DNA of 64,000 nucleotides, taken from positions 3,737,501 to 3,801,500 of the forward strand of contig JAJTWR010000044.1 in NCBI GenBank assembly GCA_021613335.1, in the 5' to 3' direction. Positions 20,499-31,522 of the stretch are shown piece after piece. This stretch comes from Whitmania pigra. Lineage: Eukaryota > Annelida > Clitellata > Hirudinida > Haemopidae. The notes under the pieces were generated by a model. It was not told the origin of the DNA and made no database searches. It saw only the letters and a program-made list of their open reading frames with translations. The translations under genes were made by a program, and so were the position numbers. Numbering within the stretch: position 1 is the stretch's first letter; each line of letters opens with the position of its first letter.

Positions 20499-21074
20499 GT
20501 GTCTCACAAGCCAGTCGGTAAACTAGAAGGCTCTGCTTCGGTTGCGACCATCGAAGGTGTTCCTACGTTTCATGTTGCATTTTTCACAGCAGCTAACACC
20601 ATATGTCATCAATTCAAGTTTCTAGTCGACACCGGATCAGCGGTTTCAATCATTCCCCCAACAGAGTTATCAAACATTTCAGTTCCAATCAGAGCAACAA
20701 ACGTCAAGTTGAACACAGCCAACGTTATGCCACTCGAGATTCATGGAGAAGTTACATTAACGATAAGCAGTCAAGACCTCCGAAGAGAATTCACCTGGAC
20801 GTTCATAGTGGCAGTCACCACACAACCAATATTAGGGGCTGATTTCTTCATTCATCACCATCTACTTGTTGACAACCGCCAACTTCTGGACATGAAGACG
20901 TCACTCTCCACGGCGATGGTAACAACGGCTGGGGAGATCATCGACCCTGTATTCGACTGTTCAACTGACACCCCTCCACTCATCAAGGCATTAATAGAAA
21001 CGTCACACTGCTCTGGTTGGCCCTTGGCAGATAAATCTCCGTCCACCTTCATCGTCAGCACAGCATACAATTGA
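20499..21074 (+). pseudogene. Gypsy-1 protease region
   Basis: FKFLVDTGSAVSIIPP holds the D-T-G active site of a retropepsin, and VTTQPILGADFFIHHHL holds the conserved hydrophobic-G-x-D/E flap partner motif. Length and order fit the protease between gag and reverse transcriptase. A stop follows STAYN at 21074 before the reverse transcriptase frame, so it is separated from the downstream pol by a frame change. Confidence 0.85.
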
Positions 21075-21084
21075 ACTAACATCA

Positions 21085-22470
21085 AACACGCCAATCTGTT
21101 CCCGTTTTCGACAACTCCCACCAGACAAATTTGAGGCCGCTAAGCAAGAATTCGCAATGCTGTTAAAGGCTGGGATTGTTCGACAATCTAGCAGTTCTTA
21201 TTCCAGCCCACTAGACATGGTCCCCAAAAAGGACAACCAATGGCGGCCCTGTGGAGATTATCGGAAACTCAACAGTGTCACCAAACCTGACAGATATCCT
21301 CTGCCAAGAATTTCTGACATGACAAGCCGACTCAGTGGCAATTCAGTATTCAGCAAATTTATTGGTGAAGGCACATTACAACATCCCCATTCATCCAGAT
21401 GACATCCCAAAGACAGCCGTTACAACTCCTTTTGGTTTGTTTGAATTTACTCGCATGCCATTCGGTCTCAGAAATGCAACTCAAACATTCCAAAGATTCA
21501 TGGATGCAACTTTTCAAGACTTGCCATTTGTTTGTGTGTATATTGACGATATTTTGGTAGCCTCAAACAATGAGCATGAGCATCTACAACATCTCAAAAC
21601 TGTCTTTCAGCGGCTGGAGAAAAACAGCCTCCGGATCAACGTCAGTAAATGTGTGTTTGCTCAGAGCTCTGTTGTGTTTCTAGGCCATAGACTATCTTCG
21701 ACTGGAATATCACCACTTGAAGATAACACATAAGCCGTCATCGATTTTCCTAAACCGAAAGACTATGCAGGTTTACGACGTTTTATTGGCATGATTGGAT
21801 ACTACAGATCATTCATCCCTCACTTTGCCCAGATATCTGCCCCCTTGTATACTCTTTTGGGAAGTACAAATCAACGTAACCATCAATTGACGTGGGAAAC
21901 CCTTCAGTGCAAAGCTTTTGAAGATATTAAATCATCCTTAGCAGGTGCGGCCAATCCTCATTACATTAGCAAGTCTAGTAATCTATACCACCTAGTGACT
22001 GATGCATCTTCGGTAGCCATCGGTGTTGCACTTCATCAGGTTGTTTTGGGTGTGCCTCAACCAATTGCTTTTTATTCCAAGAGATTATCTAAAACAGAAT
22101 CAATATACTCTGCATTTGACAAAGAGCTTTTGGCAGCATACTTAGCTGTCCTCCATTTCAAACACATCATTGAAGGCAGAGAACTCCATTTATTTACAGG
22201 CCAAAAACCCATCTGCCAAGCTTTTCAATCCAACAGGGACCAAAAGACCCACATGCAACAACGACGTCTCCCCATCATCTCTGAATATGTCACTGAAATA
22301 CATCCCATCGGAGGAGCTGAAAACGTAGTAGCAGATGCACTTTCCAGGACAATCAGTGCACTACCACTCGAACACCCAGATCTAGCAAGTATTGCCAAAG
22401 CACAGACTGAACATCCAGAAACACAACATTGCAAGGATACTCTCACATCTCATCAACTCTTGGCGGACTT
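21085..22470 (+). pseudogene. Gypsy-1 reverse transcriptase and RNase H
   Basis: The reverse transcriptase reads AGIVRQSSSSYSSPLDMVPK, WRPCGDYRKLNSVTKPDRYP, then a frameshift near 21360, TRMPFGLRNATQTFQRFMD and the catalytic VYIDDILVAS. A stop at 21731-21733 follows STGISPLEDNT. From 21791, GYYRSFIPHFAQISAPLY leads into RNase H: HLVTDASSVAIGVALHQ, FYSKRLSKTESIYSAFDKEL, and the end NVVADALSRTIS. RNase H catalytic residues look present. Two or more lesions kill the frame. Confidence 0.9.
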
Positions 22471-22808
22471 GACAATTCTTTGCGAAAACAGCTCAATTTA
22501 TCCCCGTCCTTATCTTCCCTTAGCCCAAATAAAATCAATGTTTAACATTGTCAAGATAGAACTTCCCAAGGGATCCACCAGTTGTGTTTCGCTGAATCGT
22601 GTCAAACGTACCAAGATGCCAATGACGACGCCAGGGACAACCACTTCCACGAGACCTCCCGTCGAGACCAGACGGCTCCTGCATACATCACAAGTTCTCC
22701 CAATAACCCACCTGAACCCTCACGCACAAGATCAGGAAGTTGTGTACGTTTCAATCATCACCAGGATCACATCTACTACTGACTCCGTCTTCCCAGGGAG
22801 GAGCTCAC
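22470..22808 (+). pseudogene. Gypsy-1 pol C-terminus after a deletion
   Basis: After the linker PETQHCKDTLTSHQLLADL the sequence passes directly to a proline- and threonine-rich tail ending in a TRSGSCVRF phrase (frame 22582-22782), which is how Gypsy polyproteins of this type end. The zinc-binding and DDE parts of integrase are absent, a deletion of roughly 0.8-1 kb compared with the family's usual length. A polypurine-like GGGAGGAG lies at 22796-22803, just before the 3' LTR. Confidence 0.7.
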
Positions 22809-22951
22809 TATAGTGACTGCACATCCCTACTAAGGATGTTTTGTTTTTGATTTCCGAGTTTTACCGCGTTGATGCTTGTTGTCCTCAATTTATGAATGAT
22901 ACCGATTGAACGTTCGATTAAAGTCAAGTGTTAGCCTGGTTCATTACTTCA
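22809..22951 (+). repeat. Gypsy-1 3' LTR
   Basis: 143 bp, colinear with the 5' LTR apart from small indels and two or three substitutions. Followed by the AATG duplication. Confidence 0.88.
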
Positions 22952-22955
22952 AATG

Positions 22956-24383
22956 TATAACATCATCCTCTGAATGGAACTACTACTATGTCTGCCCCAG
23001 GAATATAGTATTTTCGTGACAAACAGCGTCCAAACGTCTCGAAAAGCAGCTAGCTTATTTTAGATGTTTCAGAACACCAATTTAAAAATTACAGATGCAA
23101 TCAGCTCCAAAATGATGAATTTATTGATATATAAACGTCACAATGTTTGTGCAATATGCACCCCTTGAGAAAATATTTACTTCAACAGTTGTTTTTGTTT
23201 GTTTTTTGCATGTAGAAATGTGTTTACGATGCGTAATTTTAAAAATAAGATTACAACAGCTAAACAAATCATCAGGTAATGGACGAGGGTTAAAATTCCA
23301 CATAAGGCGCCTGTAAAGTACTTATACAGTAATAACTGTATTTTTAGATTAGATTAAGTTTTTAGTTAGATTAAGCTATTTAAGTCATGTTTATTTTCGT
23401 CATCACTCTATTATTAATGTAAATATTATAAACCTCTCCTAGAGGGAATACAAGGCATTGAAGAGAATTGACTGCTTGATGCAGTTGAATGGCAAAAGAA
23501 GGGCAGAGAAGACCAGTCAATGAGATGAATTTGCTCTTGCAAGTGGTGAGAGCAATTTCGAAGATATGGTAATGGTAAATGGGCAACCAATGCAAACACT
23601 TCAGGTTGATAAAACTCATGGCTGAAATTGTTAAAACCTAGTCCCACCAGAATATTTTGGATGCAATAGAAAAGATATGGAGAAAGCAGATTCGCTATAA
23701 AAAAGAGTTAACATTCTTTAAAGTAAGCTTTAGTTAATTAGGCAACATTTTTGCGATGAAATTATAGTCAAATAGTTATCACGACTTATTCTGTGAAAGA
23801 AAAATTAAATCACAGAAACAAGTTTTTAAGCATTTCTCATGTGAAGAAAATAAACACATTTTTATTGAAACTGAAAGGATCATTTGATTTTATTCTCATT
23901 GGCTCAATGACCAAAGACTCAAAGAAAGTAAGCTAATGAACAAATAGATTAGATAATGGACCACATAAAAATAGTATTTATTGACAACAGTCTATTATTT
24001 GTGAATCACTTCTAATTTACCTGAGCTCTAAACATCTTCAAAACAGATGAAAATGGTGAATTTTCTGTCAGTAATCCCAGCCTGACCAAATTAATTAAGT
24101 GCATTGCAAAGATAAACTTTTCTAGTACCACATCATGATCATCCAAGTTGGCTAAACACCTGAAAAGGCATAAAATGAATTAGGAATGTGAGAGAGATTG
24201 GCTGCATTTGAAATGTCATTAGAAATAAATGAAGAAATTTTAGGTAAAAAAAAAATCAAAAAAATTATTGATGAGGTTTGATGAATCAGCATGGCAATTA
24301 TAAACAAGATATGCATATATATTCACTTGAGTATATTATTATCTTTTAGCCAAGTTGTCTTAATTAATAAGCACAATATTAAA
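22956..24383. other. No gene seen
   Basis: AT-rich, no domain or repeat recognised. Overlapping minus-strand frames at 23380-23647 are in different phases and have no motif. Confidence 0.45.
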
Positions 24384-25250
24384 CACCCCATCATAATAGA
24401 TCAGCAACAAAATAGCACAGGACAAAATAGCCCCATCAAAACATAAAACTCATCAAAACAGCCCAATAAAATTCATTGTAAAAATAATAAACTAAATTAA
24501 ATGTAAATTAGTCACATCGAATTAGTTAAATTGGGAGATTGTAAGCTATATAATCAAGAGGTTCTGTGTTGATGTAGCTTGGAACAAGAGTGCACAGACA
24601 TTGATTGAATTTCATGTAGTTAACTTTCGATGCTTCTGGATGTCTCTCACCTGCCTGGAAACGTGTGATATCGATCTCCACTTTATCTTGGTCTTTTCGA
24701 AACTGGTCAATTAGTTTAAAGACTGGTGGATGATGAATCGAGTGTTTGTTGAAAACCATGATGCCAACTATTGAATTATTTGTTCTGGGTAAACCACCAG
24801 TGACTCAATCAGGGACATTCCACATGATGATGGCAAACTGAGGTTCTGCACTGCAGTTCCTTCTTTGTCTTCCAATGCAGTTGTCTCCCAATAATCGAGC
24901 ACTGGATTCATTTCCCTCGGACAACTTTCCATCAAACTCTCAAATACATTTGCTTGAACACGCCGAACGAAACTTAAAGCCAAAATCACGCAGAGGTCTG
25001 GCAGATGAAGTTCCTTGTTTCAGTTCTAAACCTTTGTCAGTATTCGATTGGAATCTTCTTTAGAGTCCCACAAAATCAAATTGGAATTTCTAGTTGTAAG
25101 TCTGAACTTGTCATCTTGGATTTAAAATTCAGCGAAAGTCGATGGATTTTGGTATGGCTGTTGACTCTTCTACCTTTTTCGCTCGATTACCCGCGGACAT
25201 TGATCCTTGCTTTGCGATATCCATAACTGTTGCTCAAATAGACAATTGCG
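24384..25250 (-). mobile_element. MULE transposon relic with one terminus
   Basis: The left border reads CACCCCATCATAATAG, then CAACAAAATAGC, the same terminal inverted repeat as the MITEs at 365 and 46267. The inner block CAAAACATAAAACTCAT also matches the MITE in complement. Going inward on the minus strand the C-terminal part of a MULE transposase appears within 20-150 bp. The other terminus was not found; the relic is truncated at about 25250. This ties the MITE family to a Mutator-like transposase. Confidence 0.75.
24526..25100 (-). pseudogene. MULE transposase C-terminal relic
   Basis: On the minus strand, FESLMESCPREMNPVLDYWE is followed after a frame change by GRQRRNCSAEPQFAIIMWNV and, after a stop, TGGLPRTNNS. 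Next come VFNKHSIHHPPVFKLIDQFR and KDQDKVEIDITRFQAG. The order (FED-W-IG-R-RR, F-x-I-x-MWNV, LPRTNN, HHP-x-x-K-x-ID-x-x-KK-x-Q) is that of the C-terminal region of animal MULE transposases, where TNN-x-x-EGWH contains conserved residues. EGWH itself is mutated here. At least two frameshifts and a stop are present. Confidence 0.72.
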
Positions 25251-25723
25251 CATACTCAAAGGTTTGACTAGTTTAATTAAAATGTTTACGAATTTGTTTG
25301 GAGTATCAGTTCCTCCTTTTTTACTGTAAATAATAAATAGGTTGTTTAGGAGCACAAAGCTAAACTTTACTCCTCTATTGTGACCTAGCTACAAGAACTT
25401 CAGGTTGAGGCCATCGTCTACCGCCAAATCACCCCAAAAACCCTCTGCATTAGTAGCTACCTAACTCTTTCCGAGTGTCTGCATAAGGCACAAATGGGTG
25501 GTATTACCTGGGCAAAAAAACACAATCTAGAACAATTTGGGGAGTCCATACACTTAAACTTGTTGAATCTTCACCATTCTAGTGCAGAATCTCCTGTTAC
25601 TCTCATTGATCTGGGAACTGTGGGAACTGGAAGAAAGTTCGCCATCTTCTGACACTACGTAATATTTATTGTGCAAGGTTGATACTAAACGCAGGACCGA
25701 GCCGAGATTGTCGTCGTCCTGAA

Positions 25724-27120
25724 TAGAGATGTAAAAAAACATGTTTTTTTTGTCCGAGTTTTTTATGTGTTTTTTTTATTGGTTTTTATGTTTTTTTTTA
25801 ATTTGTTGAAAAGTGATAGTTCACGATTAGTTAAACAAATTTATTGCAACATAAGTAAAAAAACAATACAAAACTAGAATAACAGTGCTAATTTAAATCA
25901 AGTTTTGAGTCCATTTCATTAAATTCACTTATCAGATGCTTCAGAGTTGTGATTATCTTCTGAAGTTTTGGGGAATAAAAACCAGTTTTCCAGCCCCGTT
26001 TGTGGTGAGTCGGTTCCGTTTATCATTTTGGATAAATGAATATGCAATGAAACACTGGATACACTTAAGGAAGACCTTAACAAGTTATTCAAATGGGCAG
26101 AAGATTGGCAGATGCTTTTCAACGTAGACAAATGCTGCATTATGCATATGGGATGCAGAAACACAAAAGTTGAATATGTGTTTGGAGGAAGCATTCTGAA
26201 GCAGTCTAACCACGAAAGAGTTCTGGGGGTAATAATGCAGAACAACTTAAAAGCATCTCTACATTGCATGGAAGTTGCTAAAAAAAAAGCAAACAGAATA
26301 ATTGGAATGATAAAGAGAACAGTAGTGATTAGGGGATTGTGAGATTGTGTAAGGCATTAGTAAGGCCACATCTTGAGTACTGTGTGGAACTCTCATTTGA
26401 GAAAGGATATAGAAGTGTTGGAAAGAGTATAAAGAAGGGCAACCAGGATGACAGAAGGTTTTGGAAATCTGAGTTACGAGGAAAGATCAAGTAGATATAA
26501 ATTAACTACTCTGGAAAAGAGAAGAAATAGACGGAGCCTCATCAAAGCATTCAAAATTTTATCAGGAAGGGAAGGCCTTTTACCTGAACAGTTTTTCAAA
26601 GCCACAAAAAGTGCTTTTACTAGAGAGCATGATTGTAAATTATATAGGAAGGCTTCGGGAAACTTAAAAAATAATTAATTCAGGACAAGGGTGGTTTCCT
26701 TATGGAATAAACTAGATAAGGAAACCATCCATGCAGACACAGTAGATAAATTTAAGATTTACTTAATCAAATTCGGTTATTAGGACTAGAAAGATCAGAT
26801 CCAGGTCTTTTTAACCACTATAAATAATTGTTATGTTAAACCTCTTTTGATTACAGCGGTTGTTGCAGGCAATGACAAAATCTTAGAAGCTACTTTAGCA
26901 AGAGGCTGTGATGAGCATATACCTTTCCACCAGGCTGTTGGTAGGACTTGCAGAGATGATTGCTAAACAAACTGCAATTGGTTTCAGCAACATCAAAACT
27001 TCATTTTTAAAGTAATACATTTTTTTTGTTTTTTAGTGGTTATTTTTGTATCGAAATATTTCAAAAAGAACAAAACATTTTGTAATAAAACAATTGAAAT
27101 ATTTCACGCTCACATCTCTA
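25724..27120 (-). mobile_element. hAT element with exact 8-bp duplication, split by a LINE fragment
   Basis: TAGAGATGT at 25724 and ACATCTCTA at 27112-27120 are inverted termini. GTCCTGAA flanks both sides exactly (25716-25723, 27121-27128). Near the left end, the minus strand encodes NRLTTNGAGKLVFIPQNF, the usual last residues of a BED-type hAT transposase (about 25960-26025). The rest of the transposase is missing. A CR1-like LINE fragment in plus orientation lies at about 26045-26835. T-rich runs occur near both ends. Confidence 0.85.
26045..26835 (+). pseudogene. CR1-like LINE reverse transcriptase, C-terminal fragment
   Basis: LDTLKEDLNKLFKWAEDWQM and FNVDKCCIMHMG belong to the part following the catalytic FADD motif of a CR1/Rex-type reverse transcriptase. 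HERVLGVIMQNNLKASLH, ANRIIGMIKRTVVIR, then after frame changes VRPHLEYCVELS, SRYKLTTLEKRRNRRSLIKA and RVVSLWNKLDKETI follow in correct order. It ends near 26790. Several frameshifts are present. The family differs from the LINE at 903-2386. Confidence 0.8.
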
Positions 27121-27128
27121 GTCCTGAA

Positions 27129-27964
27129 GCGTAATACTTGAGGTGCATGTTTGAAAGATACTTCAAGCATATTTACAAATATATATATTATATATTGTTA
27201 TATAGTAGTCATATATATATATATATAGTAGTATATTATGTAGTAGATAATGCCTTCTTCATGTAAACATCATTCTCACAAGCATCATCCAACATGTCAG
27301 GACAAAGAATTGATATATATTGGTGTGCCCCAACTCCTTTGCAAACATTAGCTTTATTCCAGCAATAGACCTGTTGCTGTTAAATTCTTTGACCGAGCTA
27401 AGCAGAATCATTCAAAACACTTTGCTATTAACTTTGCTTTACTAACATTTCCTTTCTTTTAGTTGTTTGCTTTGACTTTATCTATTTTCCATTTTCTTTT
27501 TAATTGAAGAGATGCAACGATGTTCGATATCTGATGTTAACTTGATGCATTTAGATAGCAATAAGGAGAAAATTAAAGCTAACCATATCTGATCTAAGAC
27601 TTGCTCTGATAATCCTGACTTCATAAAAATCTTTTTAGCTTGTTCACCTATAAGCAAAATTAAAAACTAGATGCTTACAAAGTTTTAAACCTGATAAAAT
27701 AATACTATAAAACTTTAAAAACTTATAACACTGAAATATTGCGCTTTCAATAAGTTAGAGGAAACTAAAATTTTTGCCCGGTAGCACAGCAGGGGGCCAA
27801 TTGATAATGTTAGTGAGGGTGGGGACCAAACTATAGGTTTCACCAAAACCCCTAGCAAGGTGTCTCCGACCAACTTAACAATATGCAGAAGTGCACAGAT
27901 GTCATTAATAACAAGAGCTGAGGATCGATTGGATTTTTTAATCGTAGTTAACGTATTTTTACTA
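27129..27964. other. No gene; AT microsatellite
   Basis: A TA-rich run lies at 27178-27240 (ATATATATATAT core). Otherwise nothing recognisable. Confidence 0.5.
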
Positions 27965-29014
27965 AGCATGGGACTTCGACGTTCGGTTTTATTCGAGTAC
28001 GTACGTAATCGGAAATAATCCTCTCCCGAATGTTTGGTTTTCGAAAAGTCGGGGATATTCAGAAATAATACCCCTAGAAAATAATGCATCGAACTTTTCC
28101 CTTCTCCAGGCATGAGTGGTATTGACTGACTAAATAAATTGAAGTAATCTTTGAATTTTATTCCTCATTTGAGCGTCAGAAGAAAAAATTTACAATATTA
28201 CATCAGTCTATTCACCTTCCCCCATGTCATCTTCAGAAACACAGGTTCAGTTGTGAACATTTACTTTGGACCAGTTATGATATCGTAGGTAAGAATAGAA
28301 ATAGTTTCTGGAGAGAGGTTCATTCTATATAATTATATAAATATAATATATAATATATATTATAAATATATAATATATATATTATAAATATATAATATAT
28401 ATATATATATATAAATAGAGACAAAACCGAGATCATTCTCTCGCTATAAATAGAGGAAAGGGGACAGAAGAAAATCCTCTAGCAAGGAGTGGCATGGTAT
28501 TCTGTTGCTGCTTCCAATAAATCAAACGTTCATAAGTTACCTGAGAACGTTCGACTGGCTTGGTAAGGTGGGATAGAGATCTATTTCTCTTTTAAACTGG
28601 GAAACTTTGTTTGCCTCATCTTCAGATAACTCAAGATGTTGAAGACTTCCTACACCCTTAAATCTGATTTCATTTATTACAAATGGCTTTACTGTCTGAT
28701 TTAGTAAAGTAAGTCCAAAGAGATAGGCACTGTGAGGAGTGTTCCCAAAATCAAAAAAGAAACAAATGGAAGTGAAGCAAACATACTTCTTTGAAACCAA
28801 CTTCTGTGTCTACGGAACATAAACATAAAATAGAATCATCAAGAAATTTTTTTATTATAAATTACTCTCATTATAATTTTTTTCATAAAACCGATTACAA
28901 TCGAATTTCCAAACAATCGGTTTTATTCGAGTTCAGAAATAATTTTGTTCCGAACTTTCTAAAAAACCGATCTTTCGAGTACTTAGGGAGGGAAACGGAA
29001 GAAAGTCCCATGCT
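27965..29014 (-). mobile_element. TA-type element X, copy B, 1050 bp
   Basis: Termini AGCATGGGACTT and AAGTCCCATGCT are a perfect 12-bp inverted repeat. TA occurs on each side (27963-27964, 29015-29016). Relative to copy A it is inverted and has about 350 bp more between GTAGACACAG and GATCTCGGTTTTG; this contains an 87-codon minus-strand frame (28537-28800) with no known domain. A palindromic TATAATATA run interrupts it at 28330-28415. CGAAC/GTTCG words recur near both ends. The TA duplication suggests the Tc1/mariner/pogo supergroup, but no transposase is visible. Confidence 0.75.
28330..28418. repeat. AT-rich palindromic microsatellite
   Basis: Interleaved TATAATATA and TATATATA units that can fold back on themselves, lying inside element X copy B and absent from copy A. 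Confidence 0.85.
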
Positions 29015-29017
29015 TAG

Positions 29018-30175
29018 GAAAATAGGCAGATTGAGGTCTTCAGACAAGCAAATTATTCGACCAGGGAAATTGCCAAAGAGCTCAATCGATCCAAGACTGC
29101 CTTCTGGATCTTCTTAAAGGCTCCAGAGGAATATGGGGTAAAAAATGATCATGGAGGACCCAAGAAACTGAGGATTCGTCAGCTTAGACTCCCGGTAAGA
29201 AAGGCTTCTATAGACAAATTTTCAGCAAATCATATTAGAAAAGAACTATATTTAAGAATTTGTAAAAGTACAGTTTTCAATTATTTGAGATTTAGTGGTA
29301 TTTTGTCATAAGAAAAAGATTAAAAATTCCAGTTCTTAAAGACCACCACAAGATGTCAAGAGTGGAATGGGCCAAAACCAACAGAGATGTTTGGGGCAAT
29401 ATTATTTTTTCAGATCAGTAGAAATTTAACCTGGATGGACCTGATTCATCAGTTCTACATGGAACAGGATCGGTGATGATTTGGGGAGGAATTTCTAGTG
29501 AAGGATTGACTGAATTAGCCATTCTTGATGAGTCTTCGGTGGATTACATCAAAGTTTTAGAATATCATCTCCTTCCCCAAAAGATGGGAAGCTTATTATG
29601 GAGGAAACTTTATTTTCCAGCAAGATAATGCCTCAACCCACACTTTAAAATTGACAAAGACATTTTTCCAGAGAAGAAATTTGAAAATTATGAATTGGTC
29701 AGTCTGTTCCTCGGACTTAAATCCTGTAGAAAATGTCTGGGAATGTCATCTGGCTTACGACAATGGAAGGCAGTTCCACTCTAAATCTGGCCTGCAAAAC
29801 GCCCTTAGGAGTGCCTGGAAAGAACTGGACAGAAAATACGTAAATAATAAAATCAATGGATAACAGATGTTTTAAAGTTATTGAGATTAAAGGAAACATT
29901 ATTTCTTAGTAATAATTTTTGTTCATGTTTTTCAGGAGGTTTTTTAGTAATTTTTCGATGATTTTTGAGAATGTCTTTCATGGCGCCCCGAAATCAAGTT
30001 TTTGGAATTTTTAAATTAATGGTTGAACATATCTTTACAAAATTTAATTATCTTTTCAAAATTTATGAGATAATCACAAACATATAATAAATACACGAAA
30101 TAATAAAATTTCTCCACTATTAAATTTTTCTGCATGAGTTATCACGAAACAATAGGGTGTCCTCATGGTTTGATT
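29018..30175 (+). mobile_element. Tc1-like transposon, copy 2
   Basis: Same family as 16515-17643. The right end reads GGGTGTCCTCATGGTTT near 30155. The left end is missing, because element X copy B lies directly against the N-terminal coding region. The 3' noncoding part aligns with copy 1 (GGCGCCCCGAAATCA, GAGATAATCACAAA). Confidence 0.82.
29020..29860 (+). pseudogene. Tc1-like transposase, copy 2, heavily damaged
   Basis: It keeps the helix-turn-helix region that copy 1 has lost: RQIEVFRQANYSTREIAKEL, NRSK, then FLKAPEEYGVKNDHGGPKKL. It then loses frame at about 29310, has a stop in FSDQ*KFNLDG in the first catalytic block, lacks several codons compared with copy 1 around 29380-29465, and resumes with VMIWGGISSEGLTELA. 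Later pieces include FQQDNASTHTL and SVCSSDLNPVENVWE with the glutamate. It is older than copy 1 by lesion count. Confidence 0.85.
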
Positions 30176-30302
30176 GTACTTTCTATTGCGTTCAAGTAAT
30201 TTACATAATTAGTGACGATCCCAAATCCCGGCTCTGTTTAAATCCGAACTTTAAACTATTTTGAGATTGAGTTCCTTCGAGTTTTGTTGTATAGAGTACG
30301 AG

Positions 30303-30375
30303 TTGTGCTTGTTTTGGGGTGGAGCTTTATTAAAGTGGAACATCTCATTAAAATGTGTGCGTCCGTCTCGAACGG
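30303..30375 (+). repeat. Single arm of the foldback element family
   Basis: GGGGTGGAGCTTTATTAAAG, ATCTCATTAAAATGTGTGCG and TCCGTCTCGAACGGTT match the complement of the left arm of the element at 35234-35797. Only one arm is present. Confidence 0.75.
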
Positions 30376-31107
30376 TTATACCCGGATGGATCTACCCTAA
30401 AAAAATCTTCAAAGTTTTCAAGCATTAATTAAAAATAATTCCCGTTTTTTTATTTTTTTGAATACTGGTCCTTGGCTCTTTGATCTTACTTCTATTTTTT
30501 TAAAACAATCCGCACATTTTTATCACTATCGGTAGATTTTTAATCGCCTTGACAAAAAAGGGGCTAGAACAGGGGCAGTTATCACCTTCGTTTTTACATG
30601 GCCTTAATAGGACATTTTGACGAAATTAGAAGCATCACTTGTTGAATCAATAGGAAATTTGGCACAAATGCATATAAACAGAATTTACATATAAGATCCA
30701 AATTTGGCTTTGATCAGTTCAATATTTTGGGAGTTACGCTAAAATTGCAGGGCACTTGTAACCTTTTTACATGCACCGTATCTACCTTACCTGTCAAATA
30801 TCCGGCTTTTACAGAATCAGCGCTTTGAAATATTTGTGTATATTTCTCTCTCTCCATAAATGGAATGTAACCAGTTAAGCTACAAAAAATATTACTTAGT
30901 CATGTAAAAAGCACAACTTTGTGAACCAATAAAATTTACTCAGCAAATGGATTTCCCTGGCAAGAACCTACAAAACATAAATTCTGACTTGGAGAAAATA
31001 AAATAAATGAAAATTATCCCTATGTAATAATTAGTTCTACTATAATAAAACAATTAGTGTAATTAATTCAATTCAGTAAAGACTTCTAATAGGAACACCT
31101 TGATATA
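30376..31107. other. No gene seen
   Basis: No motif or repeat recognised, except that the last 30 bases belong to repeat R copy B, which is split by the hAT at 31116. Confidence 0.45.
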
Positions 31108-31490
31108 GGAACATACAGTGGCGCAACTAGGGGGGGGCAGGGGGGGGCGCAAGCCCCCCCCAGGCCTAATAGGAGAGACCCTGCAATTTTTCCAAATCTG
31201 ATGAGTTTTTTTTTGGTGGGGGGGGGGGGTAAGGGGATTTAACCTGTTTGAAACTTTGAGACAGAAGATAGTCAAACTCATTAATAAATTATTAAAGATA
31301 CAAAATAAGACTGTAGACAGAAGATAGTCAAACTCATAATAATAATAATCTGTTGTATTTTTAATTCTTTATTAATTATAATTGGTAGTTTTGATTTAAA
31401 CAGTTTCAAAAATTTTTCGACTGCGTCGGGCTTTCGTCCCTTTTCTAAACTTGAGCCCCCCCCCCCCAGGATTTTTCGCTGGTTATCTGA

Positions 31491-31509
31491 TGATCAGATA
31501 ATGTCGTTT
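31491..31509. repeat. 19-bp perfect palindrome
   Basis: TTATCTGAT-G-ATCAGATAA: nine-base arms around one base, at the junction between the first subterminal copy and the transposase fragment. It may mark the fusion point. Confidence 0.75.
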
Positions 31510-31522
31510 TGACAACCCTGCC

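Larger units (their letters stand above)
19643..22951 (+). mobile_element. Gypsy-1 LTR retrotransposon, integrase core deleted
   Basis: LTRs at 19643-19792 and 22809-22951 share TAGTGACTGCACATCCC, TAAGGATGTTTTGTTTT and end TTCATTACTTCA. AATG flanks the element (19639-19642, 22952-22955). Order inside is gag, protease, reverse transcriptase, RNase H, then a jump to the very C-terminal tail of pol. Several frameshifts and a stop make it defective. At 3.3 kb it is shorter than an intact Gypsy because the integrase core is missing. Confidence 0.92.

Noticed and set aside
20855..21121. Minus-strand frames over Gypsy-1 protease and its second copy (51287-51553)
   Set aside because: Antisense of a well-supported protease; the identical frame in both copies only reflects copy identity.
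25005..25226. Plus-strand frames over the MULE relic
   Set aside because: The recognisable motifs are on the minus strand; these are shadows.
31063..31281. Minus-strand proline-rich frame at the left end of a hAT
   Set aside because: Produced by the G-runs of the hAT terminus; no domain.
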